Of a DNA stretch of 28,290 nt, positions 21,268 through 28,290 are shown one piece after another. Position 1 is the first letter of the stretch, and every line of letters starts with the position of its first letter. Source of the stretch: Phocaeicola_A sp964481755 (GTDB lineage: Bacteria; Bacteroidota; Bacteroidia; Bacteroidales; Bacteroidaceae); the NCBI GenBank assembly GCA_964481755.1, contig CAYZVH010000021.1:1-28290 (forward strand), given 5' to 3'. Below the pieces are notes generated by a model. The model was not told where the DNA came from and made no database searches. It was given only the letters and a program-made list of their open reading frames with translations. The position numbers were made by a program, and so were the translations under genes.

Positions 21268-22359
21268 ATGAGTGTATTTACAACGATACGAAAAAGAGCA
21301 TTTGCAGGACTGCTGGCAATCACTTGCCTCGGAGCTGCCCAAGCCCAGAATGTGACGGTCGATGTAGCAATCGATTCGTTGCATCTGCTCATCGGACAAC
21401 AGACGAGAATCAAGTTGGATGTCAGCTATGACGCCTCTCAGAAGATGGTGCTGCCGCATTTCAACGACACGCTGGTGACCGGTGTGGAACTGGTGGATGT
21501 GGCAAAGCCCGATACGCAATACCTGAACAACAAGCAACGGTTATTGGTGTCGCAGGAGTATATCGTGACATCATTTGACTCAGCGCTTTACTACATTCCT
21601 CCCTTCGAGGTGAAGGTAGACGGCAAGTCCTACTATTCAAAGGAGCTGGCACTGAACGTGCAGTCTCTGCCGGTGGATACCCTCCATCCCGAACAGTTCT
21701 TCGGACCGAAGGATGTGATGAGTCCGGCCTTTACGTGGGAGGACTGGGAGCTCGTCTTCTGGCTCACGTTGCTGATGATCCCGTTGGTGGCCTTGGTTGT
21801 GTACCTCGTGAAACGTTATCGCGACAACAAACCGATTATCCGCACCATCAAAGTGGAGCCCAAGTTGCCACCTCACGAGCAGGCATTGAAGGACATTGAG
21901 CGAATCAAGGCCGAGAAGAGCTGGCAGAAGGAAGAGTCCAAGACCTACTATACGGAGCTGACCGACGTGTTGAGGACCTACATCAAGGAGCGCTTCGGAT
22001 TCAATGCCTTGGAGATGACTTCCACGGAGATTGTGGAGGCCTTGCTGCAGGAGAAGGACCAGAAGTCCATTGCGGAACTGAAGGACCTGTTCTCGACAGC
22101 CGACTTGGTGAAGTTCGCTAAGTTCAACCCGCTGATGAACGAGAACGACCGCAACTTGGTGAGCGCCATCGACTTTATCAATGAGACAAAGATTGAGCCG
22201 GACCCCAACGCCAAGGCGCAACCTACCGAGATAACGATAGAGGAGAAACGTTCGCGCCGGTCGAAGTTGATTCTGTTGGCTTCAATCGTGCTCATCTCCA
22301 TAGCTGTACTCGTTATGTTGGGTATCGTGATTCACGATATTTGTAAGTTATGTTTTTAA
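21268..22359 (+). CDS. Membrane protein of the bat cluster (small BatD-like)
   Basis: The protein has 363 residues from the ATG at 21268; a TTG two codons earlier is less likely. The signal peptide ends near GAAQAQ (about residue 27). A periplasmic, beta-rich, BatD-like region of about 130 residues is followed by a membrane helix (about 160-180: LVFWLTLLMIPLVALVVYLV), then a cytoplasmic segment with DVLRTYIKERFGFNALEMTSTEIVEAL, and a second C-terminal helix (SKLILLASIVLISIAVLV). The helical YY...VLRTYIxxRF...EMT pattern recurs in BatD-type and DUF4381-type proteins. It probably scaffolds the membrane part of the complex; no catalytic motif is seen. Confidence 0.75.
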   Translation: MSVFTTIRKRAFAGLLAITCLGAAQAQNVTVDVAIDSLHLLIGQQTRIKLDVSYDASQKMVLPHFNDTLVTGVELVDVAKPDTQYLNNKQRLLVSQEYIVTSFDSALYYIPPFEVKVDGKSYYSKELALNVQSLPVDTLHPEQFFGPKDVMSPAFTWEDWELVFWLTLLMIPLVALVVYLVKRYRDNKPIIRTIKVEPKLPPHEQALKDIERIKAEKSWQKEESKTYYTELTDVLRTYIKERFGFNALEMTSTEIVEALLQEKDQKSIAELKDLFSTADLVKFAKFNPLMNENDRNLVSAIDFINETKIEPDPNAKAQPTEITIEEKRSRRSKLILLASIVLISIAVLVMLGIVIHDICKLCF

Positions 22360-22371
22360 TCTAGTTAGGAA

Positions 22372-23370
22372 ATGGTTTTCGCAAACATAGAATATTTGTT
22401 TTTGATTTTACTGGTTATACCTTATATAATATGGTATATCCTGAAAGGTAGTCAAAGCGATCCTACGTTGCAGGTGTCCGACACCCACATGTATCAGTCA
22501 GCTCCGCGCAGTTACAAACTGTACTTGTTGCACGTACCCTTCATACTGAGAATCATTGCCATCATCATGGTGATTATTGTGCTGGCTCGTCCGCAAACCA
22601 CCAACAACTGGCAGAATACAGAAGTGGAAGGTATAGACATCATGATGGCTGTGGACGTGTCGACCAGTATGTTGGCCGAGGATTTGAAGCCAAACAGACT
22701 GGAGGCAGCCAAGCAGGTGGCGGCGGAGTTCATCAATGGCCGCCCCAACGACAACATCGGTCTGACGATATTCGCCGGCGAGGCGTTCACGCAATGTCCG
22801 CTGACCGTGGACCATGCCGTGTTGCTGAACCTGTTCAACGGCATCAGTTGCGACATCGCACAGCGCGGACTCATCGAGGATGGTACGGCCATCGGTATGG
22901 GCATAGCCAATGCGGTGACCCGACTGAAGGACAGTAAGGCCAAGTCGAAAGTGGTGATTCTGTTGACGGACGGCTCCAACAACCGGGGCGACATCTCGCC
23001 TCTGACAGCGGCGGAGATAGCAAAGAGCTTCGGCGTAAGGGTCTACACCATCGGTGTGGGCACAAACGGAACGGCTCCTTATCCGGTGCCGACTTATGCT
23101 GGTGTGCAATATGTAAATGTGCCAGTGGAGATTGACGAATCCACCTTGACGCAGATTGCAGGAATAGCCAACGGAAATTACTACAGAGCTACGAGCAACT
23201 CGAAGCTGAAGGAAGTATACGAGGAGATAGACAAACTGGAGAAGACCAAGTTGAACGTGAAAGAGTTCAGCAAGCGTGAGGAAGCTTTTGCACCATTCGC
23301 CTGGATTGCTCTCGCGTGCGTCCTTCTGGAATTGCTGCTGCGTAACTCCGTTTTGAAAAGAATTCCTTAA
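22372..23370 (+). CDS. batA: BatA, VWA-domain membrane protein
   Basis: The protein has 332 residues: an N-terminal hydrophobic hairpin (about 5-25 and 55-75), a VWA domain with a complete MIDAS (Asp95-x-Ser97-x-Ser99 in AVDVSTSM; later VILLTDGSNNRGD), and a C-terminal helix (FAPFAWIALACVLLELLLR). The VWA domain faces the periplasm if the hairpin is read conventionally. BatA and BatB are paired VWA proteins of the Bacteroides aerotolerance operon, implicated in oxidative-stress and oxygen tolerance; the mechanism is unsettled. It starts 12 nt after its upstream neighbour. Confidence 0.92.
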   Translation: MVFANIEYLFLILLVIPYIIWYILKGSQSDPTLQVSDTHMYQSAPRSYKLYLLHVPFILRIIAIIMVIIVLARPQTTNNWQNTEVEGIDIMMAVDVSTSMLAEDLKPNRLEAAKQVAAEFINGRPNDNIGLTIFAGEAFTQCPLTVDHAVLLNLFNGISCDIAQRGLIEDGTAIGMGIANAVTRLKDSKAKSKVVILLTDGSNNRGDISPLTAAEIAKSFGVRVYTIGVGTNGTAPYPVPTYAGVQYVNVPVEIDESTLTQIAGIANGNYYRATSNSKLKEVYEEIDKLEKTKLNVKEFSKREEAFAPFAWIALACVLLELLLRNSVLKRIP

Positions 23371-23376
23371 AGTGTA

Positions 23377-24414
23377 ATGAATATGTTTCAATTTGCAAAC
23401 CCTACATATCTGTATTTACTGATAGCGTTGCCCCTGGTGGCATTGCTCTATTTCTACTCTAATTACAGACGTAAGAAGAGGATTGAGAAATACGGAGACC
23501 CGGCATTGCTGGAGCAACTGATGCCGGAAGTCTCGAAGACCCGACCCAATCTGAAGTTCTGGTTGGTATGGGCCGCGTTAGGTATGCTCATTTTCACCTT
23601 GGCGCGTCCACAGTTCGGATCGAAGATGGAGAAACAGAAACGAAGCGGTGTGGAGACTATCATCGCATTGGATATCTCCAACTCCATGTTGGCCGAAGAT
23701 ATCACGCCTAGCCGTCTCGATAAATCGAAGAAACTCATCTCCCGCATGGTGGATGAGTTCACCAACGACAAGGTGGGACTGATTGTGTTTGCAGGCGACG
23801 CCTTCACACAGTTGCCTATTACCACTGACTACGTATCGGCCAAGATGTTCCTCGAGTCCATCACGCCTTCGCTCATCAGCAGCCAGGGTACCAACATTGG
23901 TGGTGCTATCCAGTTGGCTCTCAAAAGCTTCACTCCTCAAGAAGGGGTAGGCAGAGCCATCATCGTGATTACCGATGGCGAGAACCACGAGGGAGGAGCC
24001 TTGGAAGCCGCAAAGGAGGCCGCGGAGAAGGGCATCCAAGTCTATGTGCTTGGAATCGGCTCAACGGATGGTTCTCCCATTCCCAGCGAAGAAGGCGGCA
24101 ATGAGTTCCGCAAGGACAAGGACGGAAACGTGATTGTTACACGCTTGAACGAGGAGATGTGCCGCAACATTGCACAGGCCGGCAACGGGGTCTACATACG
24201 GGTGGACAACTCCAACTCCGCACAACGTGCCTTACAGAAGGAGATAGATAAGTTGGCCAAGAACGATGTGGAGAGCATGGTGTACACAGAGTTTGACGAG
24301 CAGTTTCAGGTAATCGCCTGGATTGCCCTCATTCTGTTGCTTGCCGAGCTGCTAATCTCCGAGAAGAAGGGCAACTTGATACGCAACATTAAGTTTTTCA
24401 TAAAGAAAGATTAG
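23377..24414 (+). CDS. batB: BatB, VWA-domain membrane protein
   Basis: The protein has 345 residues, with the same layout as BatA: two N-terminal helices (LYLLIALPLVALLYFYS; FWLVWAALGMLIFTLA), a VWA domain with MIDAS Asp99-x-Ser101-x-Ser103 in ALDISNSM and VITDGENHEGGA, and a C-terminal helix (FQVIAWIALILLLAELLI). It is a paralogue of BatA, 6 nt downstream. An ATG two codons later is an alternative start. BatC begins 1 nt after its stop. Confidence 0.92.
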   Translation: MNMFQFANPTYLYLLIALPLVALLYFYSNYRRKKRIEKYGDPALLEQLMPEVSKTRPNLKFWLVWAALGMLIFTLARPQFGSKMEKQKRSGVETIIALDISNSMLAEDITPSRLDKSKKLISRMVDEFTNDKVGLIVFAGDAFTQLPITTDYVSAKMFLESITPSLISSQGTNIGGAIQLALKSFTPQEGVGRAIIVITDGENHEGGALEAAKEAAEKGIQVYVLGIGSTDGSPIPSEEGGNEFRKDKDGNVIVTRLNEEMCRNIAQAGNGVYIRVDNSNSAQRALQKEIDKLAKNDVESMVYTEFDEQFQVIAWIALILLLAELLISEKKGNLIRNIKFFIKKD

Positions 24415-24415
24415 A

Positions 24416-25141
24416 ATGATTATGAGAAGTACAAAATGTTATATACTGATGGCGTTGGCGCTGATGAGTGGGGGAGTAGCTATGGCCCAGAAAGTGGAAC
24501 GTGGCTATGTCCGTAGCGGAAACAAACTCTATCGGGACAGTCTGTTTACCAAAGCGGAGGTAGACTACCGTAAAGCGCTGGAGATAAATCCGAAATCCAC
24601 CGAGGCTGCCTTCAACCTGGGTAACGCATTGCTGATGCAACAGAAAGGGCAGGAGGCCATCGAACAATATACGGCCGCCGCCAACGTGGAGAAGGATAAG
24701 TCGAAACTGGCTCAGATATACCACAATATGGGAGTCGTGCTGCAGTCGGCCAAACAATATCCGGCCTGCATCGAGGCTTACAAGAAGTCCTTGCGCAACA
24801 ATCCTAACGACGACGAGACTCGTTACAACCTGGCCCTGGCGCAGAAACTGCTGAAAGACCAACAGCAGAACCAGCAACAGAACCAGGACAACAAGAAGAA
24901 CGAGCAGGACAAGAAGGAGGACAAGGACCAACAACAGCAAAAACAAAACCAAGACAATAAGGACAAGAAGGAACAAAACCAGAACCAGCAGCAAAACCAG
25001 CAGCAGAAAAAGGAGAATGAGATGTCGAAAGACAACGCCCAGCAACTCCTCAATGCCGTGATGCAGGACGAAAAGGACGTGCAGGAAAAGGTGAAGAAAC
25101 AGCTGCAGGTGAAGGGTAAGAAATTTGATAAAGATTGGTAA
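24416..25141 (+). CDS. batC: BatC, TPR protein with Q/N/K-rich tail
   Basis: The protein has 241 residues. The signal peptide ends near GVAMAQ (about 25). TPR repeats fill about 28-142 (AEVDYRKALEINPKSTEAAFNLGNAL and AIEQYTAA..., given as two signatures), a strongly low-complexity Gln/Asn/Lys segment spans about 147-200, and a helical end with LLNAVMQDEKDVQEKVKK follows. It is periplasmic and presumably a protein-protein adaptor within the Bat complex. ATG at 24422 is a possible alternative start. The stop codon overlaps the batD start (TAATG). Confidence 0.9.
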   Translation: MIMRSTKCYILMALALMSGGVAMAQKVERGYVRSGNKLYRDSLFTKAEVDYRKALEINPKSTEAAFNLGNALLMQQKGQEAIEQYTAAANVEKDKSKLAQIYHNMGVVLQSAKQYPACIEAYKKSLRNNPNDDETRYNLALAQKLLKDQQQNQQQNQDNKKNEQDKKEDKDQQQQKQNQDNKDKKEQNQNQQQNQQQKKENEMSKDNAQQLLNAVMQDEKDVQEKVKKQLQVKGKKFDKDW

Positions 25142-26976
25142 TGAAGAACAAGATTATGATGAAGCGAACAGTTTTTCTATTGGTTTGCATCCTTGCGGGA
25201 TTGAACCTCTATGCGGACAATCTGAAGTTCGAAGCCGCCGCTACAGACGTGGTGGTGGTAGAACAGCAGATCAGACTCTCGTATACGGTCAACTCGCAGA
25301 GCGTAAAAAACTTCAGAGCTCCGGACATGTCTCCCTTCGAAGTGTTGATGGGACCGACACAGTCGTCGCAGAGCAGTGTGCAGATTATCAATGGTAACTA
25401 CACCTCGTCCAAGTCCACCACATTCACCTACATCCTGTTGGCCAGCAAGACAGGAACATTCAGCATCCCCGGTGCCACCATTGAGGCCGAAGGCGAAAAG
25501 CTGAAGTCCAATAGCGTGACCATAAAAGTCCTCCCGGCCGACAAGGCGAACGGAGTTGACAATGGACAGAGAGGGGAGGGGCAAACCTCCTCATCCTCGG
25601 TGAGCAAAGTGTCGGACAAGGATTTGTTTATTGTGGCGACCGCCAACAAAACCACCGTACACGAGCAAGAGGCCGTGTTGCTGACCTATAAGGTGTATAC
25701 GGTTCTCAACCTGACTAGCTTACAGGGAAAGATGCCAGACTTGAAGGGATTCCACATCCAAGAGGTGGAGTTGCCTCGCCAGAAGAGTTTCTCGCTCGAA
25801 CACTACAACGGACGCAACTATAAGACTGTCGTTTGGAGCCAGTACGTGCTGTTCCCTCAACAGTCCGGTAAACTGGAAGTTCCATCCATCACTTTCGAGG
25901 GTATAGTCAGCCAACGTGTTCAGTCCGACGATCCATTCGAAGCCTTCTTCAATGGCGGCAGCAACTACATAGACGTGAAGAAACAGATTCGCACGCCGAA
26001 GATAACGCTCAATGTGAAATCCTTGCCTAGCGGTAAACCCGAAGGCTTTTCTGGAGCGGTGGGCGAGTTCAGTCTGTCATCGTCCATCAACAGCACCCAA
26101 GTGTCGACCAACGATGCCGTTACGCTGAAGTTAAAGATATCCGGTACTGGTAATATGAAGCTGATAGCAGCTCCCGAGGTAGCCTTCCCGAGCGATTTCG
26201 AAACATACGACCCGAAGGTGGACAATCAGTTCTCACTCTCAAAGAACGGTCAGTCGGGTAGCAAAGAGATAGAGTATCTTGCCATACCGCGCCATCCGGG
26301 AACCTACAAGATACCTGCGGTCAAGTTCTCCTATTTTGACCTGAAGACCCAGCAATACAAGACGCTACAGACTGAGGAATACACGCTTACCGTGGTGAAG
26401 GGAAAAGGCAATGCCGACCAAGTTGTGGCCGACTACACCAGTAAGGAATACCTGAAGATTTTGGGCCAGGACATCCACTTCATCAAACTGAACAGTAACG
26501 TGACCTACAACCAGACTCCGTTCTTCGGATCGTGGGGTTATTGGATTGTCCACATCGTAGCGCTTTGCCTCTTCTTCATTATATTGTACGTGTTCCACCG
26601 CAATGCTTCGGAGAACAAGAACACCGCGAAGGTTCGTACCAAGAAGGCCAACAAGGTTGCTATCCGTCGTATGAAGCAAGCCAACAAACTGTTGAGCGAG
26701 AACAAGACTGGCGAGTTCTACGACGAGGTTCTCAAAGCTCTTTGGGGATATATCGGCGATAAGCTGAGCATGCCAGTGTCTGAACTCTCCAAGGACAATA
26801 TCGAGTCGGAGCTTCTGAAGCACAAGATATCCGAGGAATTGGTTCACGATTTCCTTGGAATCCTCAACGAGTGCGAGTTTGCCCGTTATGCGCCTGGTAG
26901 TCAGTCCGACACGATGGACAAGGTCTACACCAATGCCATCGACATCATCAGTAAGATGGAAGGTCAAATCAAGTAA
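25141..26976 (+). CDS. batD: BatD, large periplasmic/membrane protein
   Basis: The protein has 611 residues from the ATG at 25141, which overlaps the batC stop by one base. The signal peptide ends near NLYA. Repeated beta-sandwich domains follow, with the BatD pattern VVVEQQIRLSYTVNSQ, LASKTGTFSIPGATIEAEG and AIPRHPGTYKIPAVKFSYF. A membrane helix covers about 464-485 (YWIVHIVALCLFFIILYVF). A cytoplasmic C-terminal helical region contains FYDEVLKALWGYIGDKL and resembles that of the smaller gene at 21268-22359. It probably organises the BatA/BatB VWA pair. Its length is typical of the family. Confidence 0.92.
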   Translation: MKNKIMMKRTVFLLVCILAGLNLYADNLKFEAAATDVVVVEQQIRLSYTVNSQSVKNFRAPDMSPFEVLMGPTQSSQSSVQIINGNYTSSKSTTFTYILLASKTGTFSIPGATIEAEGEKLKSNSVTIKVLPADKANGVDNGQRGEGQTSSSSVSKVSDKDLFIVATANKTTVHEQEAVLLTYKVYTVLNLTSLQGKMPDLKGFHIQEVELPRQKSFSLEHYNGRNYKTVVWSQYVLFPQQSGKLEVPSITFEGIVSQRVQSDDPFEAFFNGGSNYIDVKKQIRTPKITLNVKSLPSGKPEGFSGAVGEFSLSSSINSTQVSTNDAVTLKLKISGTGNMKLIAAPEVAFPSDFETYDPKVDNQFSLSKNGQSGSKEIEYLAIPRHPGTYKIPAVKFSYFDLKTQQYKTLQTEEYTLTVVKGKGNADQVVADYTSKEYLKILGQDIHFIKLNSNVTYNQTPFFGSWGYWIVHIVALCLFFIILYVFHRNASENKNTAKVRTKKANKVAIRRMKQANKLLSENKTGEFYDEVLKALWGYIGDKLSMPVSELSKDNIESELLKHKISEELVHDFLGILNECEFARYAPGSQSDTMDKVYTNAIDIISKMEGQIK

Positions 26977-27010
26977 ACCTCAGATGTTCTCTATTAACAA
27001 AGAATTAGAT

Positions 27011-27823
27011 ATGAAGAAGATTTTATTATTAGGATTCGTCCTACTGCAAAATATCGCTCCGGGTGTAGCGCAAGAGGTTGATTCAATAGCCGTGGAAGCG
27101 CCTGTTGAAGAGCAACTGGTGTCGTCCGTCAGTGTGCAACAAGCCGACAGCGCCTATATGAATGGCGATTATAAGTCGGCCATTGCCGTTTACGAAGCCA
27201 TCGTCGAAAGGGGAGGGGCCTCGGCGGATTTATACTATAACCTGGGAAACTGCTACTACAAGAGCAAGCAGGTGGCAAAGTCCATATTGAATTATGAGCG
27301 GGCGCTCAAGATTGACCCTAGCGACAGTGACATACGTTTCAACTTGGAGTTGGCTCGCACCAAAGCTATCGACAAAGAGTCACTGGTCAGTGAGATATTT
27401 TTGGTGACTTGGTTCACGTGGCTTAAAAACTGCATGAGCGTGGATGAGTGGGCAATGTTGGCCCTTGGCTGTTTCATCTTGTTCCTCGTAGCTGTCGCCT
27501 ATAGCATCTGCAGGCGCAATGCAAGCACATTACTCCGTAAGCTCACCTTCATCGTGTTGATTGTGACATTCGTCGGTGCAGTGTTGGGCAATGTATTTGC
27601 CAAACTTCAGAAGGATACGCTGCAGAGCCAAAATATGGCCATCATCATGAACTCCAGCGTGACAGTGAAGAGCACGCCTAACGAGAGCGGTACCGACCTG
27701 TTTGTGCTGCACGAAGGCCGCAAGGTGACCATCACAGACGACTCCATGAAACAATGGGTGGAGATTCAACTGGAGGACGGCAACGTCGGTTGGATACCAC
27801 GCACCGTGTTGGAGGTTATCTAA
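27011..27823 (+). CDS. batE: BatE, TPR and SH3-like protein
   Basis: The protein has 270 residues from the ATG at 27011, where MKKILLLGFVLL starts a normal signal peptide; an in-frame ATG at 26984 would prepend a charged leader and is less likely. TPR repeats (about 35-110, with ADLYYNLGNCYYKSKQVAKSI) precede two membrane helices (about 135-160 and 175-195). A C-terminal bacterial SH3-like domain (VTVKSTPNESG, then EDGNVGWIP and RTVLEVI) ends the protein. SH3b domains often bind cell-wall peptides, so this may contact peptidoglycan. It is the last gene of the bat operon; a terminator follows. Confidence 0.9.
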   Translation: MKKILLLGFVLLQNIAPGVAQEVDSIAVEAPVEEQLVSSVSVQQADSAYMNGDYKSAIAVYEAIVERGGASADLYYNLGNCYYKSKQVAKSILNYERALKIDPSDSDIRFNLELARTKAIDKESLVSEIFLVTWFTWLKNCMSVDEWAMLALGCFILFLVAVAYSICRRNASTLLRKLTFIVLIVTFVGAVLGNVFAKLQKDTLQSQNMAIIMNSSVTVKSTPNESGTDLFVLHEGRKVTITDDSMKQWVEIQLEDGNVGWIPRTVLEVI

Positions 27824-27854
27824 GTCGATAAGGCATTAAGCTTACAGATAACAT

Positions 27855-27888
27855 AAAGAGGTTTCCATAGGAGGCCTCTTTTGTTTTT
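27855..27888 (+). terminator. Terminator of the bat operon
   Basis: AAAGAGGTTTCC (27855-27866) pairs with GGAGGCCTCTTT (27870-27881) with two G-T wobbles around a 3-nt loop, followed by TTGTTTTT-like T-rich sequence. Confidence 0.85.
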
Positions 27889-28196
27889 CCTGGTGGTCCC
27901 TATAAGATTGATGCTATCTACCATTCATAACCACACGATGCTTCCGCCGCATGCCTTCTTATTTCAGCGAGATACCAAGTTATTTGCATGAGATGCTTTC
28001 TCAAATAATTTAGATGCCTTGCGGCAAAAAGGAAATTCGTTGAGGTAAATGAGGAGATAGATAGAATAAAGGTTGCGACATAGAGCTTTGTTTATAAGAG
28101 TTTCCCTCTTTCGTATCGCCAATCTATTCGCTTATCCCCACTGATTTTCTACTTTGCTCGCATTGTTTCCAGTTAGATAATGCTCATGGCAAGTAT

Positions 28197-28225
28197 AAAA
28201 AAAGAGGCAGATTAAAATCCACCTC
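28197..28225 (-). terminator. Terminator of the tRNA-Arg gene
   Basis: On the minus strand GAGGTGGAT pairs with ATCTGCCTC (two G-U pairs) around TTTA and is followed by seven T (28203 down to 28197), starting 13 bp beyond the tRNA 3' end. Confidence 0.8.
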
Positions 28226-28237
28226 CTACTCAAATTG

Positions 28238-28290
28238 TGACCCCGACAGGATTCAAACCTGTAACCTTCTGATCCGTAGTCAGATGCTCT
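28238..28290 (-). tRNA. tRNA-Arg(ACG), 3' part
   Basis: Read on the minus strand, the window holds the end of the D arm onward. The anticodon stem TCTGA/TCAGA encloses loop CTACGGA, with anticodon ACG (read as ICG, decoding CGN Arg). The T arm is ACAGG-TTTGAAT-CCTGT, the acceptor 3' strand CGGGGTC, and the discriminator A at 28238. CCA is not encoded. The 5' half lies beyond the right edge. Confidence 0.92.

Larger units (their letters stand above)
27824..28237. other. Intergenic region between batE and tRNA-Arg
   Basis: About 415 bp hold the batE terminator (27855-27888) and the tRNA terminator (28197-28225). I see no gene, promoter consensus or repeat in the AT-rich remainder. Confidence 0.65.

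Overview
The window looks like a Bacteroidales chromosome, most likely family Bacteroidaceae. Three things support this: (i) Bacteroides-type promoters (TAnnTTTG -7 elements, some with TTG/TTTG about 18-20 nt upstream) sit before most operons; (ii) the gene content is typical of the group, namely rprX/rprY, a complete moxR-bat aerotolerance cluster, the rpmB-rpmG-DUF4295-ftsY-rimO string, HU-family pairs and a BspA-like leucine-rich repeat tail; (iii) Shine-Dalgarno sequences are absent before nearly all genes. Genus and species cannot be settled by eye. The sequence contains two scaffold gaps (10 N at 4168-4177 and 100 N at 18344-18443), so it is a draft assembly. I found no insertion sequence, CRISPR array or prophage.

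Layout. 1-290: 3' end of a BspA-like LRR protein. 566-5032: a two-gene exported carbohydrate unit, a GH31 glycosidase and a tandem alpha/beta-hydrolase esterase. It is flanked on both sides by copies of an exact 21-bp intergenic repeat and followed by about 1 kb of gene-poor, repeat-rich DNA (5033-6094). 6095-8384: the RprX/RprY two-component system, ending in a bidirectional terminator shared with a convergent 58-codon membrane-protein gene (8484-8660, minus strand). 9111-10196: rpsF-rpsR-rplI. 10321-10893: tag. 11321-13779: map, tsaD and a pncC/CinA-C gene. 13878-16875: rpmB, rpmG, DUF4295, ftsY and rimO. 16907-19151: a small HU protein (TTG start) and an HU domain fused through a long acidic repeat linker and one membrane helix to a LysM domain. 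19356-27823: moxR, a DUF58 gene, a small BatD-like gene, then batA, batB, batC, batD and batE. 28238-28290: 3' half of a tRNA-Arg(ACG) on the minus strand.

How the genes relate. Most of the window is translation and envelope housekeeping. It includes ribosomal proteins bS6, bS18, bL9, bL28, bL33 and the DUF4295 protein; N-terminal Met removal (Map); t6A37 tRNA modification (TsaD); uS12 methylthiolation (RimO); and SRP-receptor targeting (FtsY). The Bat cluster is a MoxR AAA+ ATPase with VWA and TPR membrane proteins, implicated in aerotolerance and stress resistance. The most striking protein is the HU-linker-TM-LysM fusion, whose topology would let one polypeptide touch both the chromosome and peptidoglycan. 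Its gene is one of only three here with a strong Shine-Dalgarno sequence; the others are rpsR (bS18) and rplI. In Bacteroidetes ribosomes the anti-SD is normally sequestered by bS21/bS18/bS6, so these SDs are probably regulatory.
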